Source: Monarcha castaneiventris obscurior
Taxonomy: Eukaryota > Chordata > Aves > Passeriformes > Monarchidae
Length of the DNA stretch: 64,000 bases
Assembly (NCBI GenBank): GCA_026261815.1
Contig: JAMPIT010000437.1
Coordinates: 4,042,001-4,106,000, forward strand
Reading direction: 5' to 3'
Shown here: positions 29,181-38,946 of the stretch, piece by piece
How positions within the stretch are numbered: the first letter of the stretch is position 1
How the letters are laid out: the number at the start of each line of letters is the position of its first letter
Translations under genes and position numbers: made by a program
Notes under the pieces: generated by a model
What the model was told of the DNA's origin: nothing
Database searches by the model: none
What the model saw: the letters and a program-made list of their open reading frames with translations, nothing else

Positions 29181-29781
29181 GCTCCAGCGTGTGTTCTCCC
29201 TTATTTTTACAGCTGGACATTTAAAAAATTCACTGGCTATTCCCCGCGTGGCTCTTTTTGTTGCTTCTGAATTATTTTTCTATTTATTTTTTTTAAGGGG
29301 GGGGCAAAGCTTCAAAATTATTTTATAGTAATTTTGCACCGAGGTCAAGAAAATACCCTTCAGGTATTCTCCCTTAATTAGGAGGGAAAAGCTTGCCTGG
29401 GTACTGGCGACAGCCGCGCAATCGGGGCGAATTTTTGTTTCACGCACAAAGCAACAAAAGTGAAATAATACAAGAAGTGCGCTTTAACCCGATCTGTACC
29501 TTTTTCCACGTAAAAGGGTGAAGGCTACAAAATATTTTCTATTCCTAACTCAGACAGAAAGAACTGAAAAGCTAAAACCTTTTTTTCTCGAACGACTAAA
29601 TTAAAGGGGTCTCTTCCAACCCTCCTTCCACTTGCCATGAAACTGAGACGCTCTTCGGGGGGGAAAGGAGCAGTTTTTCGGAACACAAAAAAAATCCCGG
29701 CTTTTTAAATATGATTTCCTTTATGAGTCGATTGTAACAGAAGGATTATTTAATGCAACACATCTGTCTAGGAGGGGAAAG

Positions 29782-29826
<45 letters not shown>
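29782..29826 (+). repeat. (TGC)15 triplet repeat
   Basis: Fifteen uninterrupted TGC units, reading CTG on the plus strand and CAG/GCA on the minus strand, which is the MECOM sense strand. The tract lies in intron 1, 1.5 kb downstream of the first exon donor, so it would be present in the nascent transcript. The poly-Gln and poly-Ala frames across it have no support as coding sequence. Confidence 0.97.
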
Positions 29827-31196
29827 GAAAGCCAAGACGCGCAAAGTTTGCAGTCGATCGGATCTCGCCCGCGGAGCTGGAGCCGGAGCAGGAGCAGCAG
29901 CAGGAGCCCTGCATCGCTGCGCAGCGAGTAAAACAAGAGAGAGGCGAGGAAACCTGATGGATTTTGTCGGGGGTGGGAGATTTTTTTCCCCATAATTAGC
30001 TCCAAAGCAGGGATGGACACCTTAAGATTTAACAATATATTTGTTTTCAAATTGAGGGTGCTGGATTATCCTCTTTAATATCATCTAATCAAACGCAGGT
30101 TGCTGCTGTTGTTCAGGTTCACAGAAAAGCTGATGATGATCCAGAGGCATCTTTCACTTCCCCTTTTCCACGCTTTTCTATTTTTCTCCCCTTCACAAAT
30201 AAAGAGTAAATAAGCATCTGCTTTTTACGTCACGCAACTTATGCAACATTTCATCTGACTTTTTTTCCCCTGCCCATTTTTTTTTCACTCGGGAATGTGA
30301 GTTGCCATCGCCATGGATATCAAATGAAACTTGCCCAGATGTGTCAGAGAAAATAAAGACATCAGTTGCTTTAAAAATAGGACCCGAAAGCTGGCGAAGT
30401 TTTGTTGTTGAATCCCTCTTTAAAAAAAAAAAAAAAAGAATAATAAAATATAAAAAGAGCCCCAACACTGCAGCAGTTAAAAGCAGAGATCCCTATCATA
30501 AAGGAGAAACAGATGGGGTGAGCGTAAGACAAATAATTAAGTAAGTCGGGCTTTGCGTGTGGACGGCCGAGCCCTCGCCTCGCGGAACACAGACCTTCGG
30601 GCGGCCAAACTGTATAAAAAAAGTGCTGGAAAAGCGCCTGAAATTACAACATTTACATCAACTTTTAGCGGGTGACTCCAGCGGGCTGCGAGGCGCTCGG
30701 CGCTGCCCGGCGGCCCCGCTGTCCCTCCGCGGAACCGCGCGGAGCATCCCGGCCATGGGGCGGCTCCGCGGCCGCGCCCGCCCCGCGCCGCCCCGCGCGC
30801 CCCACGCGCGCTCCGCGGAGCCGCTTTTGGGCACAAACCCGCGGGCAGGGCCCGGGGGGTCCCCGGGAGCTCCGCACCCGCTACCTGCGCCCGGGGCTCG
30901 CCGCTTTCCCCCGCGGAGCCGCCGCTGCCCCTCCGCGCACCCGCGCTCGCCGCCCCCCCCGCGGCCCCCGGCCCTGCCACAGCCCACAGCGCCCACTATA
31001 GGGCCGGGAGCCTCTCGCACCCCCCCTTTCCCCGACCCCCCCCACTCCAGCCCCCGGCGGCGGCAGCAACTTCCAGCGCTCGCCACTGAACTTTTCCTCA
31101 ACTCCTTCCCCACCTCCCGCCGGCCGCCCGCAGCCCCCGGCCCGACTCCGGCCGCCGCAGCCCCCGCCCCGGTCCCGCCGCCGCCCGCAGAGCCGA

Positions 31197-31253
31197 GCCG
31201 GGCCCGGCCGAGCCGAGCCGAGCCGAGCCGAGCCGGGCCGGGCCGGGCGGCTG
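31197..31253 (+). repeat. GAGCC/GGGCC pentamer tract
   Basis: A short tandem run of GAGCC units turns into GGGCC units within the MECOM CpG island, about 110-165 bases downstream of the exon 1 donor on the sense strand. It is a low-complexity expansion with no coding meaning. Confidence 0.8.
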
Positions 31254-31362
31254 GGAGGGGATGCTGCAGGTTGCCTGCGAGCTCCGCGCCGCACCAGACA
31301 TGTCTATGCAACATGGCAGAGAGGGAGGGTGAAAAGCCAAGAGAAAGGGGTATTGCACCTAC

Positions 31363-31399
31363 TTGCGGCCAGCTTCCTCGCCCTGCCCTTGGATCGCAT
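31363..31399 (-). CDS. MECOM: MECOM first coding exon (MDS1-EVI1/PRDM3 N-terminus)
   Basis: On the minus strand an ATG at 31,399-31,397 opens MRSKGRARKLA, which is the N-terminus I know for the long MDS1-EVI1 (PRDM3) isoform of MECOM. The sequence then runs GCA A and meets a splice donor, GTAGGT, at 31,362-31,357. The exon therefore contributes 12 codons plus one base (37 nt); the phase fits the human protein, where the next residues are T-N-N or similar. The long isoform carries a PR/SET domain encoded further downstream. It is a chromatin-bound zinc-finger regulator and H3K9 methyltransferase acting in haematopoietic stem cells and development. Only this exon is in the window; the rest lies beyond the left edge. 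The 5' UTR extends towards higher coordinates for an unknown distance. Identification rests on the 11-residue match, the donor position and synteny with TERC and MYNN. A frame continuing past the donor to about 31,304 is not used. Confidence 0.88.
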
Positions 31400-31878
31400 G
31401 CTGCCAGTCCCGCGGCCGATGCTGGCGTGGGCTTGGGGTAGGGGGGGGCTCTTTTTTTTTTTTCCTCCCGGAGCTTTTCCTCCTTTTTCGCTCCCCCTCT
31501 CCCTCTCTCCTCTCCCTCTCCCGCACACACACTCTCCCTTTCTCTCAATCCCGGCTCGCTATCTCTCCAGCATTGTCAGTTTGGACACCTTCGCACATGC
31601 GCACGGGCGGCTCCCCCCCGCTCTTCAACATTTCAGCGCCGCCAAAAAAAAGTTTGCAGCGATCCATCACCGCCGGTGGGGACCCTGACAGCCGGCACCG
31701 GGGCCGGGACGGGCCGGGACGAGGCGCGCAGCCGCCGCCGGGCTGCGCCACCGCGGCCGCGGGGCAGCGGCTCCGCCGCCTGCGCACCCGGGAGGGGTCA
31801 CAGCGGGGGAGACCCGCGCTCCCGCGGGGCGAGGGCTGGGGGGGAGAAGTGACACCTTTTTTTTTTCCTGCGTTTTCT

Positions 31879-31902
31879 TTTTTTTTTTTTTTTTTTTTTT
31901 TT
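31879..31902 (+). repeat. Poly-T tract
   Basis: A poly-T run of about 24 bases follows shorter T runs from 31,858. It lies upstream of the MECOM start codon, about 0.5 kb away on the minus strand, where it reads as poly-A. Simple low-complexity sequence. Confidence 0.9.
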
Positions 31903-34900
31903 AATGGGATATTAATACTGTTATGGAGTCTTTGCAACGTTTAAATAGTTTATTCTCGCCCGGCAGCAATTACCGTAGATCTTTCCGCATATATAGGCAG
32001 GGAGAGATATAATTTGATTACATGTTTTATTATGTATGCGTACCGTGAAATCGTACACTTTCCCGGAGCGCACGCTTTTTCGCCACCTTGAACTCGGCTC
32101 AGCCACCACCAGTTGGGCACAAAAAAAAGCGTTTTAAAAACAGTAACACCGACCGCTCTAATCTGTTTTAATTACAGGGTTTGCCAATCAAAGAGGGAGC
32201 GCGCAGAAATTGGGAACTCCTTTAGGGGATGGCTGTGTCCGAGGTATGAATCAATCCAAACTACGTATAGATTTTCCCCTGGTACAACCTCCTTGCATTA
32301 AACAGTTTTGTTCAATACCTTCCATGCGCTATTTATGTTCCCATTAATATCTGTTGCAAATCCTGCCAGACACCATAAAAGAAAATTACAATCTTTCAGA
32401 CTCGGGGCTGCGCCAGTACATACACGCTGCTCAACTTTTTGTTTTAATAAAATCCTCAGCATCGCCCCTTCCCCCTTCGATCCCACCCCTCGCCCCCCGG
32501 CTGCGGTGCTGCGGACCGGGACCGCCCGTGGGACTCCCCTCACGCCCGCCCGGCGCCCTCCGCACCCCACCGGTGCCAGCCCCGCGCGTGGGGCGGGGGC
32601 ACCGCGGATCCCACGCTGCTGCCCCGCACTCCCGGCAGACGGGCGCAAGCGCTTGAACCCGCACTGCGGAGCCGTCCTTGATGCCAATCGTTCTTTTTAA
32701 TTTGTAACTTGGATTTTTTTTTTTTTTTTTTTTTTAATGGACACGCAGCTGCTCTCTGCCCGCTCCACATCCCCCCGCAGCCGGGCAGGGGCGCACCTCA
32801 CGCCCCCAGAGCGGGAGGGGCAGGAGGGCAGGGGGATGTGCGGGGCTCGGCCTCCCCTGACCCCCTGCGCCTCTCGGGGTGCCCTGTCCGGGCTGTCCCG
32901 GGATGAGCTGGGCCACTCTGCCCCGGCGGAGGCAGGGTCGGGACAGCCGGGGAGCGGCCACTGGATACGGGGGATGCGCGGGGCCGGGCCGGGGCTGCTC
33001 TGAGGGTCCTGGCACTGCCCGACCCCCGACCTCGCTCTCAAACAGCGCCTTGCCTTGCGGGGCTGCACCGCGGTGTCCCCAGATCACCCCACACACCCCC
33101 CCTCGACCTGCGGAGCCGGGTCATTTGGGAGAAATGAAAACTCCCGTGAACTTACTACAAAACTCCCCCCACCTCCGCGCCCCCGGGGTTGAGCGGAGAC
33201 CCCGGCAAAGTCGCCGGGGCAGAGATGCGCGTCCTTCCCCGTGCCCGGGGACCCGCTGGCATCGGGACTGCCGAGCCCCGTGCGGGGCCGCGGGCACAGA
33301 TGCGGCTTTTCCGGGCGAGCAGCCCTGACCCCTCGGTGCCCGCCTGTCACCGGCACCTGCCCCCGTCCCGCGGCCCCGGGAGCCCGGCAGGTGCCGCGCC
33401 GCCCTCCCGGGGCTCCGGCCGCCGTCCCGGGCCAGCCCCGGCCGCCCCCGGCATCGCCCGCCCGGCCCCGCCACGTTCGCCCCCTTCCCCGAAAGGTCCC
33501 GAGCAGCCCCCCGGGAATTCCGTTTCGTTCCTGCGGGGAAGCTCCTCCGCGCCGGCAGCCTCCTCTCCCTCCCGGGTGGGAAGCGACCGGCGGCGGGGAT
33601 GCGGGGTCGCTTTCGGCAGATCCACGGGCAGAAACAGAGATTTAAATTTGGGGATGTGTTTTTCAGGATGGAGGGGTGGAATTAAATCTATTTCTAATAC
33701 GGGCTGCGAGACCAAAGGCACCCCCTCATACACAGGTTTCAGTGCATTCCCCGTAACAGGAAATTTTCTCTTCCTTACATTATAATTGAACAAGCCCCGC
33801 AGTCGACTTGGAGAAAAGTTGGAATTCTTTATCGAGGTATTTGTTGTGCTATTGTCTTTGTGCAGTGAACTTTACATCGTGTTATTCAATCTCAATCTAT
33901 ATTCTCCTAGCTACCAGTAAGATTAATTTAATCATTGTAATGCAATTATTAATACTGTTTACCCAACGCTTGATTTCAGGTTTGCTGTTAAGAAATTAAG
34001 CTTCTTGCTGGGTGACCGAAAAGCTATGCAGGGATTTCCAGCCCACGTCGAAATAAAACAGTCCCCTTTATTTAGTCTCAGAACTCCAGCTTTCAGCCAC
34101 GGGCTCAATTAGCCAAAATGGAAACAATTTTCATTCATTGCAATAACTCACTGTTCTGCTGATCACTTTCAAAATATACACTTTATTATTATATGCTGAC
34201 CTCGGTGCCGCGAAGTGGCAAGGCTAGAAAGAGGCAGAGGGATCTCTCCAGCCCCCTTGGGCTGTAATTATTAGAAATTAATTGGGTTCAGGACCCTGGG
34301 TAGCATGGGTAAATTAATAGCTTGTCTGGTTGTTTAAATCCGAATTCTCAGTCCACAGGAGAGCAGGGGAGGGAGGCTCTCCCTCCCCAAACCCGCCCTG
34401 GGAGAGCGCGGCAGGGCTGGGGCAGCGCGGAGCCGCCGGCTGATTTCCCTCCTTCTTTTCACCAACGCATTGTTTTCGGGGAGCTATTTAGGGGTTAAAA
34501 ATCAAAAATAAAGATCCTGTATACTTGGAGCTGTCGTGCTGGAGTAAAAGTGAAAAGGGAGCCTTAGGCAAAAGGAAATTACTGCAAGCCCGCGTGACCT
34601 TTCCGAGAGGTAATCAATCAAGTGATCAACAGGGATATTTATCATTGCTAGATGGGGCTACTTTACAAATGCACAGGAGGGGGGGCGGGGGGATACACAC
34701 ACACACACAAAAGTTTGGATAAACCCGATAAGTCTGAAGACAAATACGGAGACTTTAATCACTGGGAAGATTGCACATTTTCTTTTCTGAGCTCTCAGAA
34801 GGAAAGGAAAGGAGAAAGCCACTGCAAAGTTTCCCAGCAGAAAATGCCTCCTGTACTAGGTGGTCACATGGAAGCTGTCCACTTTGCTCTGCAGTCCTGG

Positions 34901-34926
34901 GAAAGGCTGGGAACGACAGATGTGAT

Positions 34927-34948
34927 TAAAAAAAAAAAAAAAAAAAAA
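34927..34948 (+). repeat. Poly-A tract
   Basis: A run of about 22 adenines with no evident retrotransposon body attached on its left side and no target-site duplication that I could recognise. Confidence 0.85.
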
Positions 34949-35109
34949 GGCACCAAATACAAGGGAAAATAATAGCGAGAGATTGAGGCTTTGATAACTG
35001 GGCTCGGTGTTTGTTTTTATGTAATGTGTTTTTATTTGCTGGCTTGAAACTCGGAGCTGTAGAGCTCAGCCCTGCCTGCCTCTAGTCCCCGAAACAGTTA
35101 ACTCCGAAA

Positions 35110-35137
35110 ACAAAAAAAAAAAAAAAAAAAAAAAAAA
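35110..35137 (+). repeat. Poly-A tract
   Basis: A run of about 28 adenines in AT-rich sequence, 160 bases beyond the previous poly-A tract. It could be slippage or the remains of a retroposed tail; nothing upstream is recognisable. Confidence 0.85.
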
Positions 35138-35651
35138 CCACCCCATGCCCCCTACTATATGAAATCAGCGATCTGGTTCAATTAAACTTGCTCTCCGTAG
35201 CATAAAGCATCCACCACAATACAGGCAATGAAATCCAACAATAAAAGCCCATGCATTTTCTGCACAGTTTCCTTCTCCCTTGTAAAACATGCCGTCGTGT
35301 AAGCACCAGACATTTAATTTTGCTTCCTATAACTTACCGGATTCCTTAACAAACCTACTCTGACCACTCTTTTTTTTTTTTTTTCCTTCTTCTTCTTCTT
35401 TTCTCTCCCCCTTTTCTTTATTTTTTCCTGCTTTGCGCTGTGCTCCGCGCACACCCCCGCACAAAGCCTCCCTGTCTGCGCCCTGCGCTGCTGCCTCTAA
35501 ACCATTTTCGAGGCTGCGGAGCACCCGCGGAGCCCCCGCAGCCCCCTCGGGAGCGCTGCCCGAGCCGAGCTTGCGGAGAGATCCGCGGGGAGCGGCTGAG
35601 AGCGGAGCGGCGGCGCGGTGCCTCCGCGGCCGCGGGGACTCTCCCGGCCCT

Positions 35652-35756
35652 TGCGCGAGTCCTGCGCGCCCCCGCGGCTCCCTGCGCGCCCCCGCGGAGC
35701 CCTGCGCGCCCCCGCGGCTCCCTGCGCGCCCCCGCGGAGCCCTGCGCGCCGCCCCG
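35652..35756 (+). repeat. 20-bp tandem repeat, GC-rich
   Basis: About five copies of a unit near CTGCGCGCCCCCGCGGCTCC, with alternating GGCTCC and GGAGCC endings, giving a higher-order 40-base period. The array lies inside the outlying CpG-rich block. Confidence 0.9.
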
Positions 35757-35765
35757 CGGTCTGCG

Positions 35766-35779
35766 GCTCCCCCTGGCGG
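35766..35779 (-). promoter_or_regulatory. CTCF-like motif
   Basis: On the minus strand the sequence is CCGCCAGGGGGAGC, close to the vertebrate CTCF core (CCRSNAGRKGGCRS). It sits at the edge of the 20-bp array in a CpG-rich block upstream of MECOM. This is a motif match by eye only. Confidence 0.45.
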
Positions 35780-37784
35780 CCGCGGCCCCGCACTGCAGGC
35801 GCGGACCGGAGCCGCGCACCCCGCGCTGGAGGCAGCGGGGAAAACCTCCCAAAAAACGGGCTCGGATGGGACGCGGGTTGAGGGTCCGGTACCGGCGCCT
35901 GCGGGAAGCGGAGCTGGGTCCGGGCTTGCAGCGGGCCTGGAACGGGGCTGTTCCCGCTGGAAGAGCCGCTGGAAACGCGGCGGCAAGGAATGGAAGGCGT
36001 TCATGGGCGGGGAGACGCGCTCAGCACAGCCCTGAGCCCGGCACAGCACTCGCAGGAGAAATGCTCCCCTGTGAAAACGGCGCAGGGTGCCAGCTATGAA
36101 GTGGATCTTGTTTCTGCCTGTAGGAAGGACCTGGATTTCCACGGCATTGAGGCTGAAAGGAAAACAGAGGAAAATGAACAGGCCAGAGGCAAGATTGAAA
36201 GACCAACGTGGAGGCCAGGGTGGTAAATGGGGACATCGGAGAACTGAACCTGATTTTCTGCTTCCTGGCAGGTTTCCTGTATTACTTTGGCATTTGGCTT
36301 CATCCCCCACCCCTCACCTGAAATGGCCAGAGGCTTCCCGAAACCCAAAAGCTGGAGGTCTCTGTTTTAAGGTGCACAGCAGGGTTGTTTGCCTCTGTCC
36401 CCAGCCCCACTAGAAGGTGGTGATGCAGGACCATCCCTGAGCATGAAACAGGACTCACATGTTATCTAACTGCATCCAAAAAAGTAATTTACCCCTATAC
36501 CAAAGAGAGGTGCAATCAATATCCTCAACTCAAGTTCTTTTCCAAGGCTAAAAGCACTTTCTGGCCAAAAATGTCATATCCTCATATCCTCAAGAGGTTA
36601 CCCCCAGTATGTCTTGCTCTTGAAGGAGCATCAGTGGAGAACATAATTGGAAAAATTAAAGAGTAGGAGAGGGAAAGTAATTACAGGCCACTAGAGAAAA
36701 ACAAACATGTTCTGAATGTAGACAAAACATTGAACAGAGGGGAATTAATAGTACTACAAATCAAAAGGGAAAAATGTCAGCAAAGATCAGCAGAAAGTGA
36801 ACATCCTATTTAAAGTGAAAATAGAAACAATCGAAATCACAGAGAAACACAGAAGGGGGAAGGAATTTGAAAAGCAACCTAAAATCAAAATAAAGGAATG
36901 GAACAAATTTTAGTCAGTACAGTGATAGTTAAAGCTGATGCATGAATGTTTGAAGAAACTGAAGTCCCACCATGAAGGTGGTTCAGTAGGTGAGAGGAAA
37001 CCTCAGCTGATCAGACACAAGAGTTTTGTGATTTATACCCACTGGGCCAGGCTGGCTCCCATTCTGCCAAGTGAACCGGGCAAGGCTGGAAAATCCTGCA
37101 GAGGATCAAAGGGGATTTTCCAGTATGTCCCATAACCTTCCCCTTCCTCCCTGGCCTCCCCAGTGGCTTCCCAGAAGGAAGGAGCTGGGGACTGGTGAGA
37201 TCTGGGCTTTGAGGAGCTGTTGTCCCCTTTGGCCAAAGCAAAGAAGATGAACAGCAGGGGCTGCTCAGCTCTAGCAAGTCAATAAAACTCTCTGGTGAAG
37301 TACATTTTCTTTGGCTGAAGCCACGTTCTCAAACAGGCCATGAAGGCTGGGGAAGATTTGGATTTTGAGCTGTTTAAAGATAATACGAAAAAACGTGAGG
37401 AGTACAACTGCAATGGGGTGATGGCAGACAGGCTCCCAGAGCTGGTAGTGCTGAAATAAATGGAATTTTGAAATGAAAAAATGAAATCATCTCTTTGTGT
37501 GGTGAAAGCTGTGTCATGACCAAGGACTGTCATCACAAACGTGGGGCTCCCCTTTGTTCAGGGCATTATCTGCTTCCACTCACGGTGGAACTCCTAGGCA
37601 AGAGTGGGCTTCTTGCTGCTTGTCTTTAAAGGAGCCACAAAGGCAGGTTAACACATCAGCCTTTATAAAATCCACAACCCCATTTTTCCTTTTAAAGCAT
37701 AAGGAACACATTCATATTTCACTCTCATTTCTCTCCAGCACAAAAGCACGGGGTCGGAATTAATGAGCAAAGTATTTGTGTGAC

Positions 37785-37950
37785 GTTTTATATTGTATTG
37801 GCATTTATATAGTGCTTTTCACAGGCTTCATGTCAAAACCCTTTACAGGGCAATAAATCATATACCTTTCCTGATGAAATTGTATGTAGGCAATTGGGCA
37901 CCTATCCTGCCCTCAGCAATGTCCCACGTGCGAGACACGGGGACTGTGGT
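37785..37950. repeat. Ancient amniote repeat fragment
   Basis: 'TTGGCATTTATATAGTGCTT' followed by 'ttcacaggc' and 'aaaaccctttacagggc' resembles the widely conserved 3' module of old LINE/SINE families ('gcatttatatagcgcctttc ... aaagcgctttaca'). A diverged stretch resembling 'gcacctatcctgccctcagc' follows. The family is not resolvable here. Confidence 0.4.
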
Positions 37951-38897
37951 GAAACCGGCAGAAGTGGGTCTGAAAAAAATGGATGTAGGTCAAACCTTCC
38001 CCCCTTAATATCCTGCAACACGTTAAAAAGTCTTTAGAGCCCACTTGAACAGCCACAGGAAAGACCTAACCTTAACATGACAAAGCTTCTATTACAGTCT
38101 GAATTACTCAACATGCAAATCGAATTGTGGGTCTTACGCTTAACCCCAGGTTTTTTTGCCTCTGAATTTAAACAAGTTGTCCATTTACATGGAAAATAAG
38201 GATTTTTCAATTGAATTCATTTCTAAAAATAGTGTCCATTCACAAGGCTGAACCCAAGTACAGAATTTTGGATGTTAGGCTTTCTGTTAGCATTCACAGC
38301 TATCCCCCCTAACACGAAGTCTGCGATGTGACAATGCATCTCTGCCCTGCTGGCTTTTCCCCTCTTATGTGCAGTTTTTCAGATAACGAAGAGTAATGAA
38401 GTTCTGAGAACTGTATGCCCGATTAGACTGACTCTTTTACACGTTTATTTGCATTCCTGCCGTGTTTCCAAAGCCACTTCGGGCTAAGAAAAAAAATGGA
38501 AAGTCACTTGAAGTCTTTTGGGGGTTGGGAAGCAGAAGTCGAAGTTCTGCTCCGTTGTCTGTCTGGGGGAATCACAGCACTTTGCCCAGTTAAGGGATTT
38601 TGGATTCCATTGGTGCCAAAGGAAGCTTTGTGGAGAGTTCCTCCTGGCAGATCGTAGCCCCTCCCTTTCAACCCAATCGCTCTGAGACGGCACAAAGGCA
38701 ATGGCTCAGAAGCAAATGGAAAATCTTTGCAGTAGCTAACACCATTTGAAAACCACTTTTCCACCTCCCCTATCTGTAACACTTGAAAACTGATAACATT
38801 CTGCACATACTGGCTGACAGTTCAAATGCATTAGAACTAACCTGGTTATGATTTATTAGCCGGAAGAGCTGTTAGAATAATTTATAAATGTGAAAGA

Positions 38898-38899
<2 letters not shown>

Positions 38900-38944
<45 letters not shown>
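38900..38944 (+). repeat. 45-base poly-A tract
   Basis: An uninterrupted run of 45 adenines, the longest homopolymer in the window. No retrotransposon sequence is recognisable on its left, and the flanks show no clear target-site duplication. It may be a slippage-expanded tract; length calls in such runs are unreliable. Confidence 0.9.

Positions 38945-38946
<2 letters not shown>

Larger units (their letters stand above)
1..31362 (-). other. MECOM: MECOM (MDS1-EVI1) intron 1, 5' portion
   Basis: This stretch lies downstream, on the minus strand, of the splice donor that ends the first MECOM coding exon. It is therefore inferred to be the beginning of the very large first intron of the long isoform; no acceptor for exon 2 is seen in the window. 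I found no convincing coding exon, processed pseudogene or structured RNA in it. All open frames are short, lack recognisable domains and are interrupted at random. Visible contents are AT-rich unique sequence, short poly-A runs (about 5,940, 7,070 and 12,406), scattered ancient repeats and the simple-repeat arrays listed separately. In mammals the corresponding introns carry haematopoietic enhancers, so regulatory elements are plausible, but none can be proven from one sequence. Confidence 0.75.
30540..31860 (-). promoter_or_regulatory. MECOM: MECOM promoter CpG island
   Basis: A strongly GC- and CpG-rich block spans the first MECOM exon, with repeated GCGCG, CCGCC and GAGCCGAGCCGAGCC motifs and a pyrimidine-rich CTCCCTCT stretch at about 31,490-31,545. 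With the neighbouring GC-rich patches at 32.5-33.6 kb and 35.4-36.0 kb it makes a broad CpG territory of the sort seen at developmental regulators. The start of transcription cannot be placed exactly. No clear TATA box is seen upstream of the initiator codon on the minus strand. The boundaries are estimates by eye. Confidence 0.7.
35430..36000. promoter_or_regulatory. Outlying CpG-rich island upstream of MECOM
   Basis: A CpG-dense block about 4 kb upstream of the MECOM start codon, containing a short tandem array and a CTCF-like motif. It may be an alternative promoter or part of a Polycomb-type CpG territory. No exon is recognisable; the frames here are Ala/Arg/Pro-rich artefacts. Confidence 0.5.

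Noticed and set aside
30557..31548. Pro/Arg/Ala-rich frames of about 295 codons on both strands around MECOM exon 1
   Set aside because: GC-rich island DNA rarely contains stops. The real coding part is only the 37-base exon, which lies in a different short frame ending at a splice donor.
34686..34710. CA-dinucleotide microsatellite
   Set aside because: Real but only about ten units; trivial, and not worth a separate annotation.
35327..36310. 327-codon minus-strand frame in the outlying CpG-rich block
   Set aside because: Ala/Arg/Gly-rich composition, an internal 20-bp repeat and no domain. No splice or homology support.
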